Counted from the stretch's first letter, positions 24,344 through 37,690 are shown. The stretch: 64,000 nucleotides of DNA from Aphrophora alni (GCA_963513935.1 OY740774.1:98463668-98527667); one strand, 5' to 3'. Program-made: numbers and translations. The notes: a model not told the origin generated them from the sequence alone.

Positions 24344-24600
24344 TATTTAAGGTTTGCTTCTGATTGTTTCATGAAAGTATGGTTATAAAGTTAGCTGTAA
24401 CTTATCAACCTATTTCTAAATTAGAAAATCTGACTTCAAGAAGTACAACAAAACTATTTCTATAAACCAGCTGATCAGATTTTTATTAGAATAAGAAAAC
24501 AAGTAGAAGTATATTTCTTAAAGTCCAGGTTTTCCAATTCTTGAATATAAATCATTAAATATTTTCAATAATAAAACAATTCCAAATTCATTTCTATTTT
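24344..24600. repeat. Dispersed repeat family B, copy 1
   Basis: It aligns with 27474-27740: CTGATTG.TTCA, TAAATTAGAAAAT.TGA.TTCA.GAAGTA, CTATTTCTATAAA, CTGAT.AG..TTTTATT and CAGGTTTTCCA.TT.TTGAA occur in the same order in both. The copies are diverged and no coding potential is seen. Confidence 0.5.
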
Positions 24601-24975
24601 CATCAAATCAAAAGGGATTTGTAATAAAAGTACAAATACAGTTAAAAACGTTTCAGAGAAATATATAAATATATTTTTTTAAATAAATCAATTTAAATAT
24701 ATGCTGCATTATTTCTTAGTCTTGATACGCAGTGTTTTCATTCATTTTTGGCTTCATTCTTATTTATGTTTATAACTTATATTTGCTTTCTTTGCAGGTT
24801 TGTTATTTTTCTTATGTTTATCACAATCTGCACGCTTGTTATTATTTGTCTTACAATGATGAATTAAAATTGTTGTATTGTGTTAGTGTATTTATTGATT
24901 TACTTATTTTGTGTTGGTTGGTGTTTGTTTTATTCTTCGTGTTATAATTTGTATATTATTTATTTTATTTGTTTG

Positions 24976-25667
24976 ATATACACCGGGTGTTAAACAGTTT
25001 GGATATTTTGTTTGCAAATAAACATACAACAATGCAAGCTAAGGGTTATGTCCTTACTCTAGTTATCTTGCATGATTCGCTCCGTCTGAGTAAGTAACAT
25101 TGCTATTGAATGGATAAATTGACCGAACTTGAATACCACAAACAAATGTCTATGAGAATGAAAATACCACGCTAGACTTTTACGTTTTACAATATAAGAG
25201 TACCTTTGTTACTTTTCTTCTCAATTGTACGTTTTCACTAAAATAAACTGAAGTTAAAATCTGCAAAAGGCAAAATATTTGTTGGTTTTATTTTTAAGTA
25301 AATAATTAACGTACGGAATTAAAATAGTTATAAACGTTGAAACACGGTATAAGTCCATAATGAACCGTTAGTTGCCTTGTGAATTAGACAGGGGCCGTCA
25401 TTTCCGATTGGTTGTCCTTTTGCATTCGGTTTGCGGAAATGTATTCTACTAAGAAAGACCTTTAAAATGTGGTAGGCCTATTACTCGACCGATTGAAGAA
25501 TTTCCTGACTTCCTTTGATGGACGTCCCCTCGTAGCGAAATATAATAGTTAAGTGTATCAAAGTGTTGATAACTAGAGTATGGACATAACCCTAGAATTA
25601 CACAGTTCAATATTTATTCGCAAACAAAATATTCACGGTTTACAGAATTTTTGAACACCCTGTATAT
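24976..25667. mobile_element. Non-autonomous DNA element with about 90-bp inverted ends
   Basis: The left arm (24976-25067) and the right arm (25563-25667) are inverted copies. They start ATATACA..GGGTGTT, continue through ATATTTTGTTTGC and finish with an especially well kept inner block AGGGTTATGTCC.TACTCTAGTTATC. The 500-bp middle has no long ORF. The family is not recognised. Confidence 0.65.
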
Positions 25668-27473
25668 GCACGGAGTGTAAAATAAGTCCTGCTTCACCGG
25701 GTTAAAATTTAAACGGTTTGTCATATCAATTGGAGACTTCGATCATACCAACTACAATTCGTTTTGCGACATTTTACGAGGGCTAATATCTGAGGTTTCT
25801 GTATATCTTGTTTTTGAAAAAATTACAAGTTGAAAATAAATAAATAAAATATTCTGCCCATTCACTCGTGTCCCGTTGATGTTTTGACATCAATCCTCTC
25901 TGAGGCAACGAATGAGTTAAACCGGAAGAGGTTTATTGTTTTACAATCTTTCTTTGTCTTATGAATAAATGGATTCCTAATTTATATTGTTCGGTAAATA
26001 ATGGGTTTCCAGTCTGAAAATAAAATAGGATCAACATTGCAATTGCTTTGATTTACCGATGACAGTGGCAAATGTTCTACAGGGATTGGGGCAGTATTTA
26101 ATTTCTATTTAAGTTAAAATGTTTTCACTAAAATAGTAAATAGTTGGCTTACATCTAACACGCTGGCAAGATACCATGCAGATTTCTATTGCTGGTTTTA
26201 TTTTCGTGTCCTCTCTTTTGCCGACATTAACATTAATACCGATCGTAATTGAAAAAAAAAATCAGGCATAACTAGTTCACATTAATTTGAGTATGTAAAA
26301 ACTAATACATGGCGTTTCGAGAGCACAAATCAACTTCGTTATCAAGTGCTAAACTATGAACATAAAAAAAGTGAAAAATACTAATAAAGCTCAATAGTCT
26401 AAGTCCATTTGGTTATTTAGTGCAGTCCCTGTGCATTGTGTTTTTTTTCTGGTCCCGTTGGTATATCTTCTTAAATTGTGACTGCCCAAGTATAGCTTTA
26501 GGTTTGGGTTCCTTTCTTAGCTTATAGTTTGAGTTTTATTTTCCAAAACGACCCTAGACTAAGATGATTTTTAAATTTTTTAACGTTCTAGGTTTATTAC
26601 GTGTTAACAAAATTGTTAAATGTTTATCAGATGTAGGATAAAGTTGTCCATAAAGTAAAGACGTTAAAACAAAGCTTTGTAATTTTAAAATATCTTTGGA
26701 AACGATAAATATTATGAAATATAATATTACTTGGAAAATTTGTCGTGTGACTTCATTTTGAAAATGATCTCAAGATATATTTCGTGACCCATCTTCAGTT
26801 GATATTTAAAACTATAATCATCACGTTCTTGAGGTTGTCGAATCAAGAATAAAATTAAAACGTTAAAAACAATAACGTAATAAAAAGTAAAGAACCACAT
26901 AATGTATGATAAAAGAAGAATTTGTCCTGAAAACCAAACAAATCGCTAAAGAAATGAAGGTCAATTCTAAAATTAGCCATACACCATCAGTCTAATCTTT
27001 GTGGTAGTCTAGTACAGCTGTTTTGAGATAGTTACTATGTTCAATGTCTTAGATAACAATTTAAAAGTGCATTTCAATATCTTAGATGAAAATGCCAATA
27101 AGTGATGTGTCTTAAAATAAGTGATTTCAATTATAAAATGTTAAGTGATCAATGCATTTAAAAAGTTTTTGGATGCAATTTTTTTATTATGTTAAATTGG
27201 TTGTTACGACGCCTTTTACCCTAAGATGGCTAACATGTCCATTTTTGTACAAACTAGGTAAAGCATCATTAATTTTGTACTAGACGCATTTAAAATTCAG
27301 TTTCTATTTTAATGATCTTTGATATCAGTATTTTTTAATATTTGATGGCAATAACTGTAATATTTACACTTACTCTATAAATTCCCTAATATATTATTTT
27401 AAATGAGTAAATAAATTTTAAGTTAGTATTTTGTGACATTTTAAATATAAAGGATTACGTTATATAAATCTTG
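25668..27473. other. Non-coding stretch with one hairpin-cassette remnant
   Basis: No gene. A cassette remnant lies at 26779-26798 (minus: ACTGAAGATGGGTCACGAAAT), where one side of the stem is lost. A looser relative with CGAAACGCC is at about 26312-26350 on the minus strand. Confidence 0.45.
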
Positions 27474-27740
27474 CTGATTGCTTCAGGAACCAATTGAGGT
27501 CAGGTTATCAAATAAACTTGGATAAAATCAAGTTTCCTTTGCTTACCATTTTATAAATTAGAAAATGTGATTTCATGAAGTAAAATACAATATAACAATT
27601 TCTATAAAATTATCTGATAGAGCTTTTATTTCAAAAGGGACAAAAAGAAACGAAATAGGTATATACTCGTACATATCTCCCAGGTTTTCCAGTTTTTGAA
27701 CCATTAAACATTTCAAAATTCATTAGTTTCTCATTTAATT
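27474..27740. repeat. Dispersed repeat family B, copy 2
   Basis: This is the diverged partner of 24344-24600, about 3.1 kb away in the same orientation. Direct repeats this close could reflect two insertions or an old segmental duplication. Confidence 0.5.
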
Positions 27741-28459
27741 AAAATGGACTCCTAAAAACATTTTAAAATTTTTTTTTCTTGTAAAATACAAACAATTTTT
27801 TGAAAGTTAACATTTTTTAAATGGATGTACAATTATAAAAAACGAGCCTATCTATATTAACTAAGTTTAGTTTTACGTTTATAGTAAATGAACTTTAACG
27901 TAATTGGTTAAAACGTACTTGAAACATAGGACTACGAAACCAAACCAATCACGTAAGAAGGTAGAGTTTGCTGATATAGATGTGAGTGGAGGTTACTGGA
28001 ATATGTAAGACGAATCCATCGAGGGACGAAGCATTAGTTAAATAGTTTTTGAAAATGGATTTCAGAAATTAAGGCAACGCTAGGAATGGCAGACGAATAT
28101 ACTTTAATCATTTATGTATGTACTAACAATAATAGTAATAATAGCCATACATATGTCTTATAAAACATTAATTTTTTCAGAAATTTATAAAATCTTATAA
28201 AACAGGGCTTATAATATCTACAGAAAAACAACTATGGACCGAAAATACGTTTGAGTAATATTAAAAATTTTTGACCATTTTTTAAAACTATATTCAACAA
28301 CTAGCTGATGCCTAGTTTCACCTGGGGATAGTTGAGATAGTTTTACGAAGAAATTATTTGTTTATTACAACCCTAATGGTAGTGCTATGGAAATAAATTA
28401 TACCCAAATACAGCAACACACCAATTTTGATCAAAATCGACCCATAAATAAAAAGATAT

Positions 28460-29075
28460 GATACTTGTTTTAGGGGTAAAAAACACATTTGGAGTGGAAC
28501 ATTTTAAAAACCCTTTATTACTACGCGGCTACAGACCTACCCCAAATTATGTTAAAAAATTCATAGCTCTAGGCTTCTTGGATCCAGAGATATGCTTTAG
28601 GGGTAAAAAACACCCTTGGATTGGAACATTTTCAAAACCCTTTACTAGTACGCGTCTACAGACCTACGCCAAACCACGTTAAAAAAATGCATAGCTGTAG
28701 GGTTCTTGGATCCAGAGATTTCGTGATCAGTCAGTGGGTTTTGACTTATATATATAGATAGGGGTAAAAAACACCCTTGGAGTGGAACATTTTAAAACCA
28801 GTTACTTAATACGATTCTACAGACATACCCAAACCATGATAAAATATTCATAGCTCTAGTTTTCTTGGATCTAGCGATTTCGTGATCAGTCAGTGGGTTT
28901 TGACTTATATATACAGATAGGGGTAAAAAACACCCTTGGAGTGGAACATTTTAAAACCAGTTTCTTAATACGAGTCTACAGACATACCCAAACCATGATA
29001 AAATATTCATAGCTCTAGTCTTCTTGGATCCAGAGATTTCGTGATCAGTCAGTGGGTTTTGACTTATATATATTG
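28460..29075. repeat. Tandem repeat, about 127-160-bp unit, four copies
   Basis: Units start GGGGTAAAAAACAC at 28473, 28600, 28761 and 28920, giving spacings of 127, 161 and 159. Each unit continues GGA.TGGAACATTTT, a TACAGAC.TAC block, CATAGCT.TAG..TTCTTGGATC, and, in the last three, TTTCGTGATCAGTCAGTGGGTTTTGAC. The first unit lacks the last block. A 74-codon frame across it is an artefact of the repeat. Confidence 0.85.
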
Positions 29076-30055
29076 TAATTGGGTTTTGACTTAAGTATAA
29101 GTAATATATATACAAATTAGTCGAACTTATGTTACAAGATAAATTTGACTAATTCCCATAAAACGGCAGCTATTAGAGCTATTATAACTGACTCCCTCAG
29201 TCATAATTAGGTTATGTAAATAGTTCTTTTATTTTATATTGTAAAAAACCCTTTCGAATATCGTTTAATGTAGATTTTAAATTTGAATAAAATTAGGTCT
29301 TAAGGGAGTATTTTATAGGTAAATTTCTTTTCTTTGTTTTGCACGACTGTAAACACTCTAGATATCACCAATGGTAGTACGATTGGTCAAGTTTTAATCA
29401 GAAAATAAAACCGTCTGCCGATAGTGTGAAATTACTGCAAAGAGTATAGATCAATAGACATTTCAGATTTGAATGTCATCATTTTCATGATAGAAATAGG
29501 AAAAGCAAATTCTTTAATATTGTTATCTGGATGTTAATACAAGTTTTAAATTGTAAAAGCGGTAGCCTATAGATAAACAAATTGTCTGTTATATTCAGCG
29601 AAATTAAATTTCCATCAATATTTTCTGAAATAAATATCTCAAGATATTACGGTGCTATATCTCAGTAGGTTGCAATACATGATGTATATCCGATATTTAA
29701 GACCAGAGCATCTAGACAGATCACGTATTGAACATTATTTCACGTAGTCTTAGATGCATTACTATTATTGAGAAGCTGATAGATTGACGCGCGTAATGAA
29801 GGTATGTGTGGTGTAGAAATAAAGGGAGGGATTAAATACGAGCAGTTTCGATTTGAGTTTCAGAGAACTAGAACTAGAGAGCTAGAACTAGGAGGGAGGC
29901 GTTCCTGAGCAGTCGTATGTAGGTTTACAGTGTGTTTATATTTAGGTCGAAACATATGGTTTCATTCTTTTAATAATGAAAAACAAGTTGTTGGGCGCCA
30001 TTATGTGGTGCCCAACCCAATTACAATGTAATATAAACAGTTCCTCTAAATTTAA
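29076..30055. other. Non-coding stretch, nothing firm
   Basis: A small internal repeat (GAACTAGAACTAGAGAGCTAGAACTAG) lies at about 29866-29892. There is no gene-like frame; a 60-codon frame at 29976-30158 runs into repeat family T. Confidence 0.4.
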
Positions 30056-31105
30056 TTTTTCAAAAGTTGGTTTCTTTGGGCATGTAGAAAATATTAAATT
30101 GTTATTGTTCAAAGGGTCTTACACAGTAGAGTCAGTTTGTTTAAAGTATGAACTGTAGTAGGGTCAGGTTAGGTTTTTTAAGCCTCATTATCGCTACATT
30201 ATTACTGTTTAGGCCTTAACGAGCCTTGTAGGTGTGTATATATTATAAATCAACAACTCGCTTTATTTGTTTTAGTGTCTAGTGCCCGCGACCTCAAAGT
30301 TTACTATGCGAGTAGTCTCGACTCGCTACGCTCGTGACGGTGATTCGGCCTTGACGGATCTCGTAAGTATACGAATATCACTTTTTTGCGAGTTCGTATT
30401 TAGTTCGTATTAACTTCGTATTAAGTTCGTATTAACTTCGTATTAAGTTCGTATTAACTTCGTATTAAGTTCGTATTAACTTCGTATTAAGTTCGTATTA
30501 ACTTCGTATTAAGTTCGTATTAAGTCCGTATTAAGTTCGTATTAACTTCGTATTAAGTTCGTATTAACTTCGTATTAAGTTCGTATTACCTTCGTATTAA
30601 GTTCGTATTACCTTCGTATTAAGTTCGTATTAACTTCGTATTAAGTTCGTATTAACTTCGTATTAAGTTCGTATTGACTCCGTATTAAGTTCGTATTAAG
30701 TTCGTATTAAGTTCGTATTAACTTCGTATTAAGTTCGTATTAACTTCGTATTAAGTTCGTATTAACTTCGTATTAACTTCGTATTAAGTTCGTATTAAGT
30801 TCGAGTTCACTTAGGACTTCAGAGTTCGAAATTACAATTTTCGAAAATAATTTCTTTATTTGTCGTCTTAGATAGACGAGGTTAGGACCATTACATGTAG
30901 AATTGAAATTTGCAAAATTTGTATCTAATTTTGTGTGTTGTAAGTTGAATAACACACAAGATATGGACAAAACTGTTTAAAACGGCCGCAATTTTGACAA
31001 TTTAAATTATATTTTTCTGAATTTCAGTAAAGGTTCTTTATGAGCGGGTTATATTACCCTATGCAAAATTTTACATTACTTAATTTTTGTAGCCGCGAAT
31101 TGAAT
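30056..31105. repeat. Repeat family T, copy I, with 11-bp minisatellite
   Basis: Shared landmarks with copies at 47640 and 54900, in order, are GTTGGTTTCTT(G)GG, a palindromic GACTCGCTACGCTCGTG, ATCTCGTAAGTATACGAA, a variable central site, TTGAATAACACACAAGATAT, GTTTAAAACGGCCGCAATTTTGAC and TGCAAAATTTTACATT. In this copy the central site holds the array at 30391-30803. No ORF and no clear terminal inverted repeats. Confidence 0.65.
30391..30803. repeat. 11-bp minisatellite TTCGTATTAAG/C
   Basis: About 37 units of 11 bp run without interruption. For most of the length units ending AAG alternate with units ending AAC, giving a 22-bp higher-order repeat. Rare variants are TTCGTATTACC and TCCGTATTAAG. 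The array occupies the same position in its host repeat that (TTAGG)n occupies in copy III. Confidence 0.95.
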
Positions 31106-31942
31106 TGTAGTTGATTTATTTTTGCATTTACTAGATCTTTGCAATAATTAATAATAGATAGTTTTGTTTATTTTTTTATAGGGTAAAGATTCTATTCCTA
31201 ACCTTACTTAGTCAATATCGGTTCATGATTGTTTAAAAATGACTCCACATTTAACTCTTGAGTAGCGCAGGTGGATCCTGGAGCAAATCTGCAAGTTTGA
31301 GAACGCCGAAGTTTTGAACAGAGAAAAAAAATTGGAACAGAATCACTATCAAGACAAAGAAATTACAATATTCTTGATAAATTTGAGACATAAGGTTGTA
31401 CACAAAACAGAAATAAATGTGACCAACCAATCACTTTAATGACCGTGTTTAATGCATTGTTTGTCGCTGAAGTTTTTATAAATGACTAGAAAAAAATCCA
31501 AAATATAAACATCGTATGAGTTTGTAAAGTATGTCCTTGTAAAGACATCAACATTTTGTTTGAAGTTGTATTATTCGAGATAAATCCAAGTATACTGGAA
31601 GATAACTTTGAGAATATAATATATTTTAATATGTATGACGTAATTTTAATATGTATGTAAATGACGTTCTAAGAGATCAAAAGCTTTTGGTAAATTATAT
31701 TTTGGTTATTAACGTTCATATATCATACAATTTTATCAAAATGGTTCAAACCATTACCATTAATGGTTGAAAATATAACTTCCAAGAATAGTGCGAAACG
31801 ATCAGTTTCATAATTTTATAAAAATGTTACGGAAAATGCCTCATTGCCTGCAGGAATTTAAAAATACATTGTTGAAATATTCTAATAAAACGTGAATACG
31901 TTATGCTTTCTAATTTGATCTTAGATGAACACATAAAATCAT
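31106..31942. other. AT-rich non-coding stretch, nothing recognised
   Basis: No gene, tandem repeat or foldback was seen. Confidence 0.45.
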
Positions 31943-32159
31943 AATAATAATTCGAATTTGCCCCTAACCACAATCACTAGAAACTTAATGAAACACAATT
32001 ATCTGATTAATTATTCTTTGTTAATTATTTCCACTTAATGCCCTGATGTACATTTCGATAACATGGTTATCATCATTGGAGGTCTTGCTTATAAAGATAA
32101 TTGTGTTTTATTTTAAAGTTTCTAGTGATTGTGGTTAGGGGCAAATTCGAATTATTATT
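31943..32159. mobile_element. Foldback MITE with central hairpin cassette, copy 1
   Basis: Inverted arms of about 60-65 bp start AATAATAATTCGAATTTGCC and continue CCTAACCACAATCACTAGAAACTT, then a less regular block with AAACACAATTATCT. The loop holds a cassette (32047-32082). The sub-terminal CCACAAT motif is shared with the foldbacks at 48636 and 49638. Confidence 0.82.
32047..32082 (-). repeat. Dispersed hairpin cassette, copy f
   Basis: In cassette sense: CCAATGAT, stem GATAAC/GTTATC around CAT, then GAAATGTACATCA. The 5' CTGAAG box has decayed to CCAATG, while the stem is perfect. Confidence 0.6.
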
Positions 32160-34792
32160 GTGAATTTCACAGTGCTCAACAAGATTGTAAATTAAATCAT
32201 GTTAAAATAAAAATTTACAAATTAAATATTTTGTATTGATTTTATAGGTTAGAAAAATACGTTCTTAGATTCTGAAAAATCTGTCTTTTTTTTTTTTAAA
32301 AAAAGGCATAATCATTCTTACCCTACGTATGCACTAAATCAATATAATATGTTAAACATAAACGATGCAAAAATATTGTACAAATTTTAAACTCACTTAT
32401 CACCAAAAATCAAACTATTCGTGATTAAAAAAGTCAATTAAGTTGTTAGTCAAAAAATGAACTAAAATCTTTAAAAAAATAAATAGGGCCTAAAATTGCT
32501 TTGCTTGTATCATAGACGCGTCTCATAGAAAAGCGTATTTGATTAAAATTAATCCTTTAATAACGGTGATAAGTTATTCCTGAACCGTAATATTTTATAC
32601 TTGCAATTTGACACGTGAGTCTACGTTATTAATATTCACATTTTCTATAAATTTTAACAAAATCGGTAGTCAATTTAGAGAAAATAGTAATTTTAAATTT
32701 TATTTTCTTCTGACAGATACCACGAATTATTAGATAGTGAAAACGTCATGGGTAAAATAATATGTGTACATAAGAAATGGGACTAAAATTGATTACGAGT
32801 TTGGGCTGTCGCTAAACTGACACTACTCCAATTTTTTTTGGATTCCAACGATCTCAAAATGCAAATATCCGCGAAAACGCAACATCATTTTTTTTTACGT
32901 ATATGTGAGAAAAAAAAAGACGGGAACGTTTTAGGAATAAAACTATACGTTTCGAGATGCATATGGAGGACTCTGTGAATATACATGTGAGCACACTTCA
33001 CAATAGAACTATTATGAGTGGAGGAATGTCTAAACGTAGCTACGGGATCATAAGGAAAAAGAGTAAAACAAAAAGTATACATTGGGATTAGTGTTAAGAT
33101 AATGTAGAAAGTTACGAGCTTAATTAAAATTAAATAAACGAAGTGGTTTAATTAGAAAGATAATGCTCAAGAACCGCTCGAGAAAAGAAATTATATATTT
33201 TTTAATAAAAGAAGAAGACAAGGCAATTTGTCATATTTTTAATCTTTCTTCCCCTCCCCCCCAGATATGCTTTGTCTTAAAACTCGTATAATATTTACAG
33301 TTAATTAAAAATATCTTCTAATTTAACTGGAAATTATTTTATGATGATTTTAATTTCTCGCTCAATATACAAAGTGAAAGTATTGTGATGTTCTAAAAAT
33401 AAAAATTGAGATTTCTGTTTTGTTCTTAATTAAGTTATTTTTACATACTCGTACATACTATTGATTTATCATGAAACGTAGGATGGATTTAATTATTAGA
33501 TTTTATTTAAGTAGATATATAATCATTTAAAATATAATCCACGTATTTCAAAATGTGGGAATACTTGTTTAAGATGTTTAAATGTAACCCATAGGATGTA
33601 ACAAAATTTATCCACTAAAAATCTCAATAAATTATTATTATTATTAAAGCTTAGATTATTAATAGCTCCATTATTATAGTTATTGGTAAAGCTTAAAAAA
33701 GAAACTGTAGAGTCAAAAATACAAAGTGTATTACTAAAAGTCAGGTTTACTAATATTTCTATAGTTTTTGATAAAATGTGGAGGTTAATTAATTATAAAA
33801 TAAAAAAACAAATTAAAATTATGATTCCAAATCCCCCCCGCCCATTGTATCACATATATGTAGTACAGAGAAAGTTATGTGACAGGCAAAAGAAATACAG
33901 TTCGAGAGTTCAGTTTTGCTAACATCTGTTGAGGTCCCATGAAGAAAAAAAAAGAGTGGTTTATGGAATAATGTCTGACTATAGTCTGTCGTATGTACAG
34001 CTTTACAGCACAAACGAGTAGACAGATTTTAATAAAATTTGGTATGTGGATATATTTTGGATATACTTCGGGACATTTTTTAAATATTTCGTGTGACTTG
34101 GGGATAATTGCTATAAGAAAGATTATTTGGTCCTAGGAATAGGTTTTTGTTAAAATCATAAGAATTCCTGTACGACCTAATTACAATTCCTTATAAGTAT
34201 CTTAAAGATATCTGGCCGTATAAAGGGTGTTCCATGTTTACCAAATCTCACGAATCACCTGTTTACATTCTCCATTCAGTTTGGAGAAGAAAATATTGGA
34301 TTACTAGGGAACGGCAGGGGCTCATTTATGTGTGGCAATCACGTTGTACCTATTAGAATCTACACATTTCTAATCTAGCCTTGGATTAGTTACTCTTTCT
34401 TTCTTATTATGTCGTTCTTGATCAACTCTTGTTCTCCCAAACTGACAACCCAATCAGAGTATTTTTGAGGACTAAGTGGATTTCTTTTTGTCCTTCTTTT
34501 TTTTTTTTAAGGCGATGATGATGCTATTCATATTGATTCCCTCGTTTTGGATCTCTTCTCATCAAAGGGAACTTTCATTTGGGAAATAAGTAATTACAAT
34601 CTATTTGTGCTTGACGTGCTTGACTATTTTACTTACTATGATGCAATCTCTCAAAGCAGTTAACAGGTACCTGGGACTTTTCGTGTTTAAAGAAAACAAT
34701 ATAGTTTTCCTAAGAGATTAAAGCTTTCACACTTTGAATAACTAGGTTTTTTTAAGCGACTTGAAATAAAAAAAAAAAGAAGAAATTACCAT
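32160..34792. other. AT-rich non-coding stretch
   Basis: No supported gene in 2.6 kb. Small frames (32885-33082 minus; 33683-33922 plus) show no domain. A (ATT)n-like run lies at about 33630-33648. A GGGTGTTCC terminus-like motif is at about 34227-34235. Confidence 0.45.
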
Positions 34793-35035
34793 AAAATAAA
34801 GACATCAGTCATCTAATACTATATTCTCTTCTTGTTGTTTGAAGTAAAATCTCTCTCGGCCTTATAAAAAAGGATGAAAACAACATAAAATAAAGACCCC
34901 CCCCCTAGTCCTTGAATAAAAGAGGCATGATAGGAAACGTGAAAGAGTGGGATCTAACCCAAGGCTACATGAAAAATGTGTAAATCCAGCTAGGTTCCCT
35001 CGGGATTCCCACATTTGTACTCACTATAGGTTTTG
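34793..35035. repeat. SINE-like family S, copy 3
   Basis: AAATAAAGACATCAGTC.TCTAATA, GTGGGATCTAACCCAAGGCTACATGAA, GTGTAAATCCAGCTAGG, CGGGATTCCCAC and TACTCACTATAGG match the family in order. The AAATAAAGAC start is present twice (34793 and about 34888), so two copies may be nested. Confidence 0.5.
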
Positions 35036-35975
35036 ACTTTGCATAGGTTTTATTAACAAAAATTACTACTGATAATGGAAATTTGAATAATAGAATTATA
35101 GAACTAACAGTATATTTCAACTGTTATTCTTCGGTGTCACTTAAATTGAAGGCATAAGGTGAGAGTGCTGTTAATTTATTACTGTCAAAGTTAGATTAAA
35201 TTCACAATTAAAATAAATATATAAATTTTAAAAAAATCTGTCTTTAATCAAGTTTTCTAATATCCCTTAACTAAAATAGTTTTTAAAGACTGTCATTATG
35301 CAAATGATATGCAATTATCTGCACGTAATCTTAAGATTCAATTAGTTTAGCTATTTACCCGCTGGAGAAAAATCTTTTGTAAGGAAAATGCGATGGTTTT
35401 ATGAATGTAATAGAACACGGGTTTTCCTGTGCTATTAATTAAGCTAATTGGCAAGAGGTTTGGTTTTCAATTTTCTAGGGAAAATTATTACAACAACTTA
35501 GATTGTTCTTTGTAAAGATGACTAAGCAAATTGCCAAGTTTGTATAACTACTCTTTATAATGTTATTAATAAAAACATCCCCGAGAATCGAGAAATTGAT
35601 TACTATTCAAATTTTTAATTGGTATTAACATAAAAGATCACCTTTAAAAAAAAAAAATGTTATTGTATTTTTCTTTGTTTATTCGAACGTAAAATAACGT
35701 AATTATATATTGTTTATTATTGATTTTGTTTATTGTGTGTAGAACAGTTTAAAAATATTTTGTTTGTGTTTATATTTAGTTTTGATTGTTTGTAAATATG
35801 TGTTATCTATTTAAGTCGGGTATTATTAAATTTAATTAGTGTACAGATTGTTTTGTTTAATATCTAAAGGTAAGTTCGTTAAACAATAAAAAATAGTGAT
35901 TATTTTAAGTAGTTTTTAGACTTATTTTGTAATATCATATTGAATTAGGCAAAAATATATAATAATAATTAAAAG
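35036..35975. other. AT-rich non-coding stretch, nothing recognised
   Basis: No gene or structured repeat. Confidence 0.45.
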
Positions 35976-36049
35976 AAACACTTTTTACTATAAACCACAA
36001 CTTTATTTAAAATTTATTTAAAAGTTGTGATTTATACTAAAAAGTGTTT
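35976..36049. repeat. 74-bp foldback
   Basis: AAACACTTTTTACTATAAAC and CACAACTTT pair with AAAGTTGTG and TTTATACTAAAAAGTGTTT. Arms are about 30 bp with few mismatches, and the loop is about 15 bp. No link to the other foldbacks is evident. Confidence 0.75.
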
Positions 36050-37395
36050 GTTTTATAAAAGCTCCAGGAGGACAATTTGTGAATTTCTCATACGTCATTA
36101 TTTGTAGACGCACAGAGTAAATATTTCCCTACACTTAAGTGATCTTACCAGCATGCTGAGTTTACTTTAAAAAAAAAATCAAATTTCAAACACTCGAGAC
36201 GTTTAAGCTAATTGTTCACAGTTATCAATTTATATGCACTCCATTTTTTATAAGCTATTTAGAGGAATTACCGCATTAGTAAACATTACGAACATTTACC
36301 TTCACTTCTCTTGGCCTCTGTGGCTGGTGACTCAATAAAACAATCTACTGTTTATATTTTGCTCTAAATCACATATGTACAAGTTAAATGAACGTTATCT
36401 TAAACTGTAGAAGAAAGTATTGGAAAGTAACAGTCTGCTGTTTTTGTAACCCTCTGGAACATATAAAACTTTTAATTCACATAAATAAAACATGATAAAA
36501 GGTAGTGAGTAAGGAAGTAGTTTTAGTCGTGTAAAAACGTTTCATGTGGAAGTTTACAAAAACATTTCGAACAGTATTTTCTTTTAAGTTGTTTTTGTAA
36601 GACTATTCGTTATGCCTCAGTCACACAATTATATTTAATACTTCAGAACACGCACTTTACTTCTAGTCGGTGCAAAGTTTGTGTCTTGGAACTGTGGAAT
36701 AACTGTTCTGAGATTTTTGTACATAGATCGTTCAGCTTAGTTCCAATAAATGTTCTTTCTAAATATCATAACGTTTGGTACTCGTACACGCGTATAATCG
36801 TAATAAACAACATAAAAATGAAATGGTCGAGGACCTTTGTTTCGTTAGGAATATTTGTTAAAAAAAAAAAGCCTAGTATAATATTCGTGTTTTAATACAT
36901 GTTTAGTCAAGTTAGAGGTTAGGTTTTAATGATGAGTATTTTAATAATGATACTCGTTGCGGGTCGGAACGCAGTGTTACAAAAACTAGTAAAGTAACTT
37001 TTAAAAGGAGCAGATTATCTGCTTCATACTGCCTTGTACATCATTTGCCTATATAACGCCGTTGACATTATATGATATCACAATTCCTGTAAGGAAGTCG
37101 TGTATGTCAATTGCCTATGAAGCGCCGTTCTCAATGAAAAACGTAATGCTAATGTCTAAAAACGTCAAAACGTGTGTTTTTGTTATTCATTTTTTAAAAG
37201 TTTATTTGTTTTCATTATATATCTGATTTAAGTAGTACACATATTTTATTGTATCTGATCTTTATATCACTGACCACATTGTGAAGGAATTAGACTGGGA
37301 GGCGTGCCCAAATTGAGTCTTTGTTGTTATCTTTACGTAGCATTTGTCTAACTAATTATAGTTTAGTGTCAAGAGGATTTGTTTGGTTGTAACAA
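36050..37395. other. Non-coding stretch with a small imperfect duplication
   Basis: No gene. At 37030-37065 and 37105-37140 a block like TCA.TTGCCTAT..A.CGCCGTT is present twice about 73 bases apart. A short plus frame at 36686-36895 has no recognisable domain. Confidence 0.4.
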
Positions 37396-37490
37396 CTAAG
37401 GATGATCACTTTGTTAATGAAACATCGTCTAGTACTGTATTGTGCAAATAAATGAGTTATTGTGAAATTTTGTGTTTTTTTATCATTAGT
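37396..37490 (+). repeat. Hairpin cassette k with attached 3' block
   Basis: The cassette (37396-37427) reads CTAAGGATGATCAC..TTAATGAAACATCG with a weak stem. It is followed by GTGCAAATAAATGAGTTATTGTGAAATTTTGTG, which resembles the sequence after copy l (40562). The two look like 3' ends of one repeat family. Confidence 0.4.
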
Positions 37491-37647
37491 GATAAAATTT
37501 TACTAGAAATAAAAATGTACAAAGTCAAATTTTTAAAGGATGTATCGACTGTTTAAAGGATAGACTGTTACTGATAGGGTCTGTTACTGATATGGTCTGG
37601 TATTCACCATGTTTTCCTAAACATTATAACTAAAATAAAAATATTGG

Positions 37648-37649
<2 letters not shown>

Positions 37650-37684
<35 letters not shown>
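37650..37684. repeat. Poly-T tract (35 bases)
   Basis: A pure T run on the plus strand, equal to poly-A on the minus strand. It could mark the tail of a minus-strand retroposon, but no body was recognised to its right. Confidence 0.9.
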
Positions 37685-37690
<6 letters not shown>

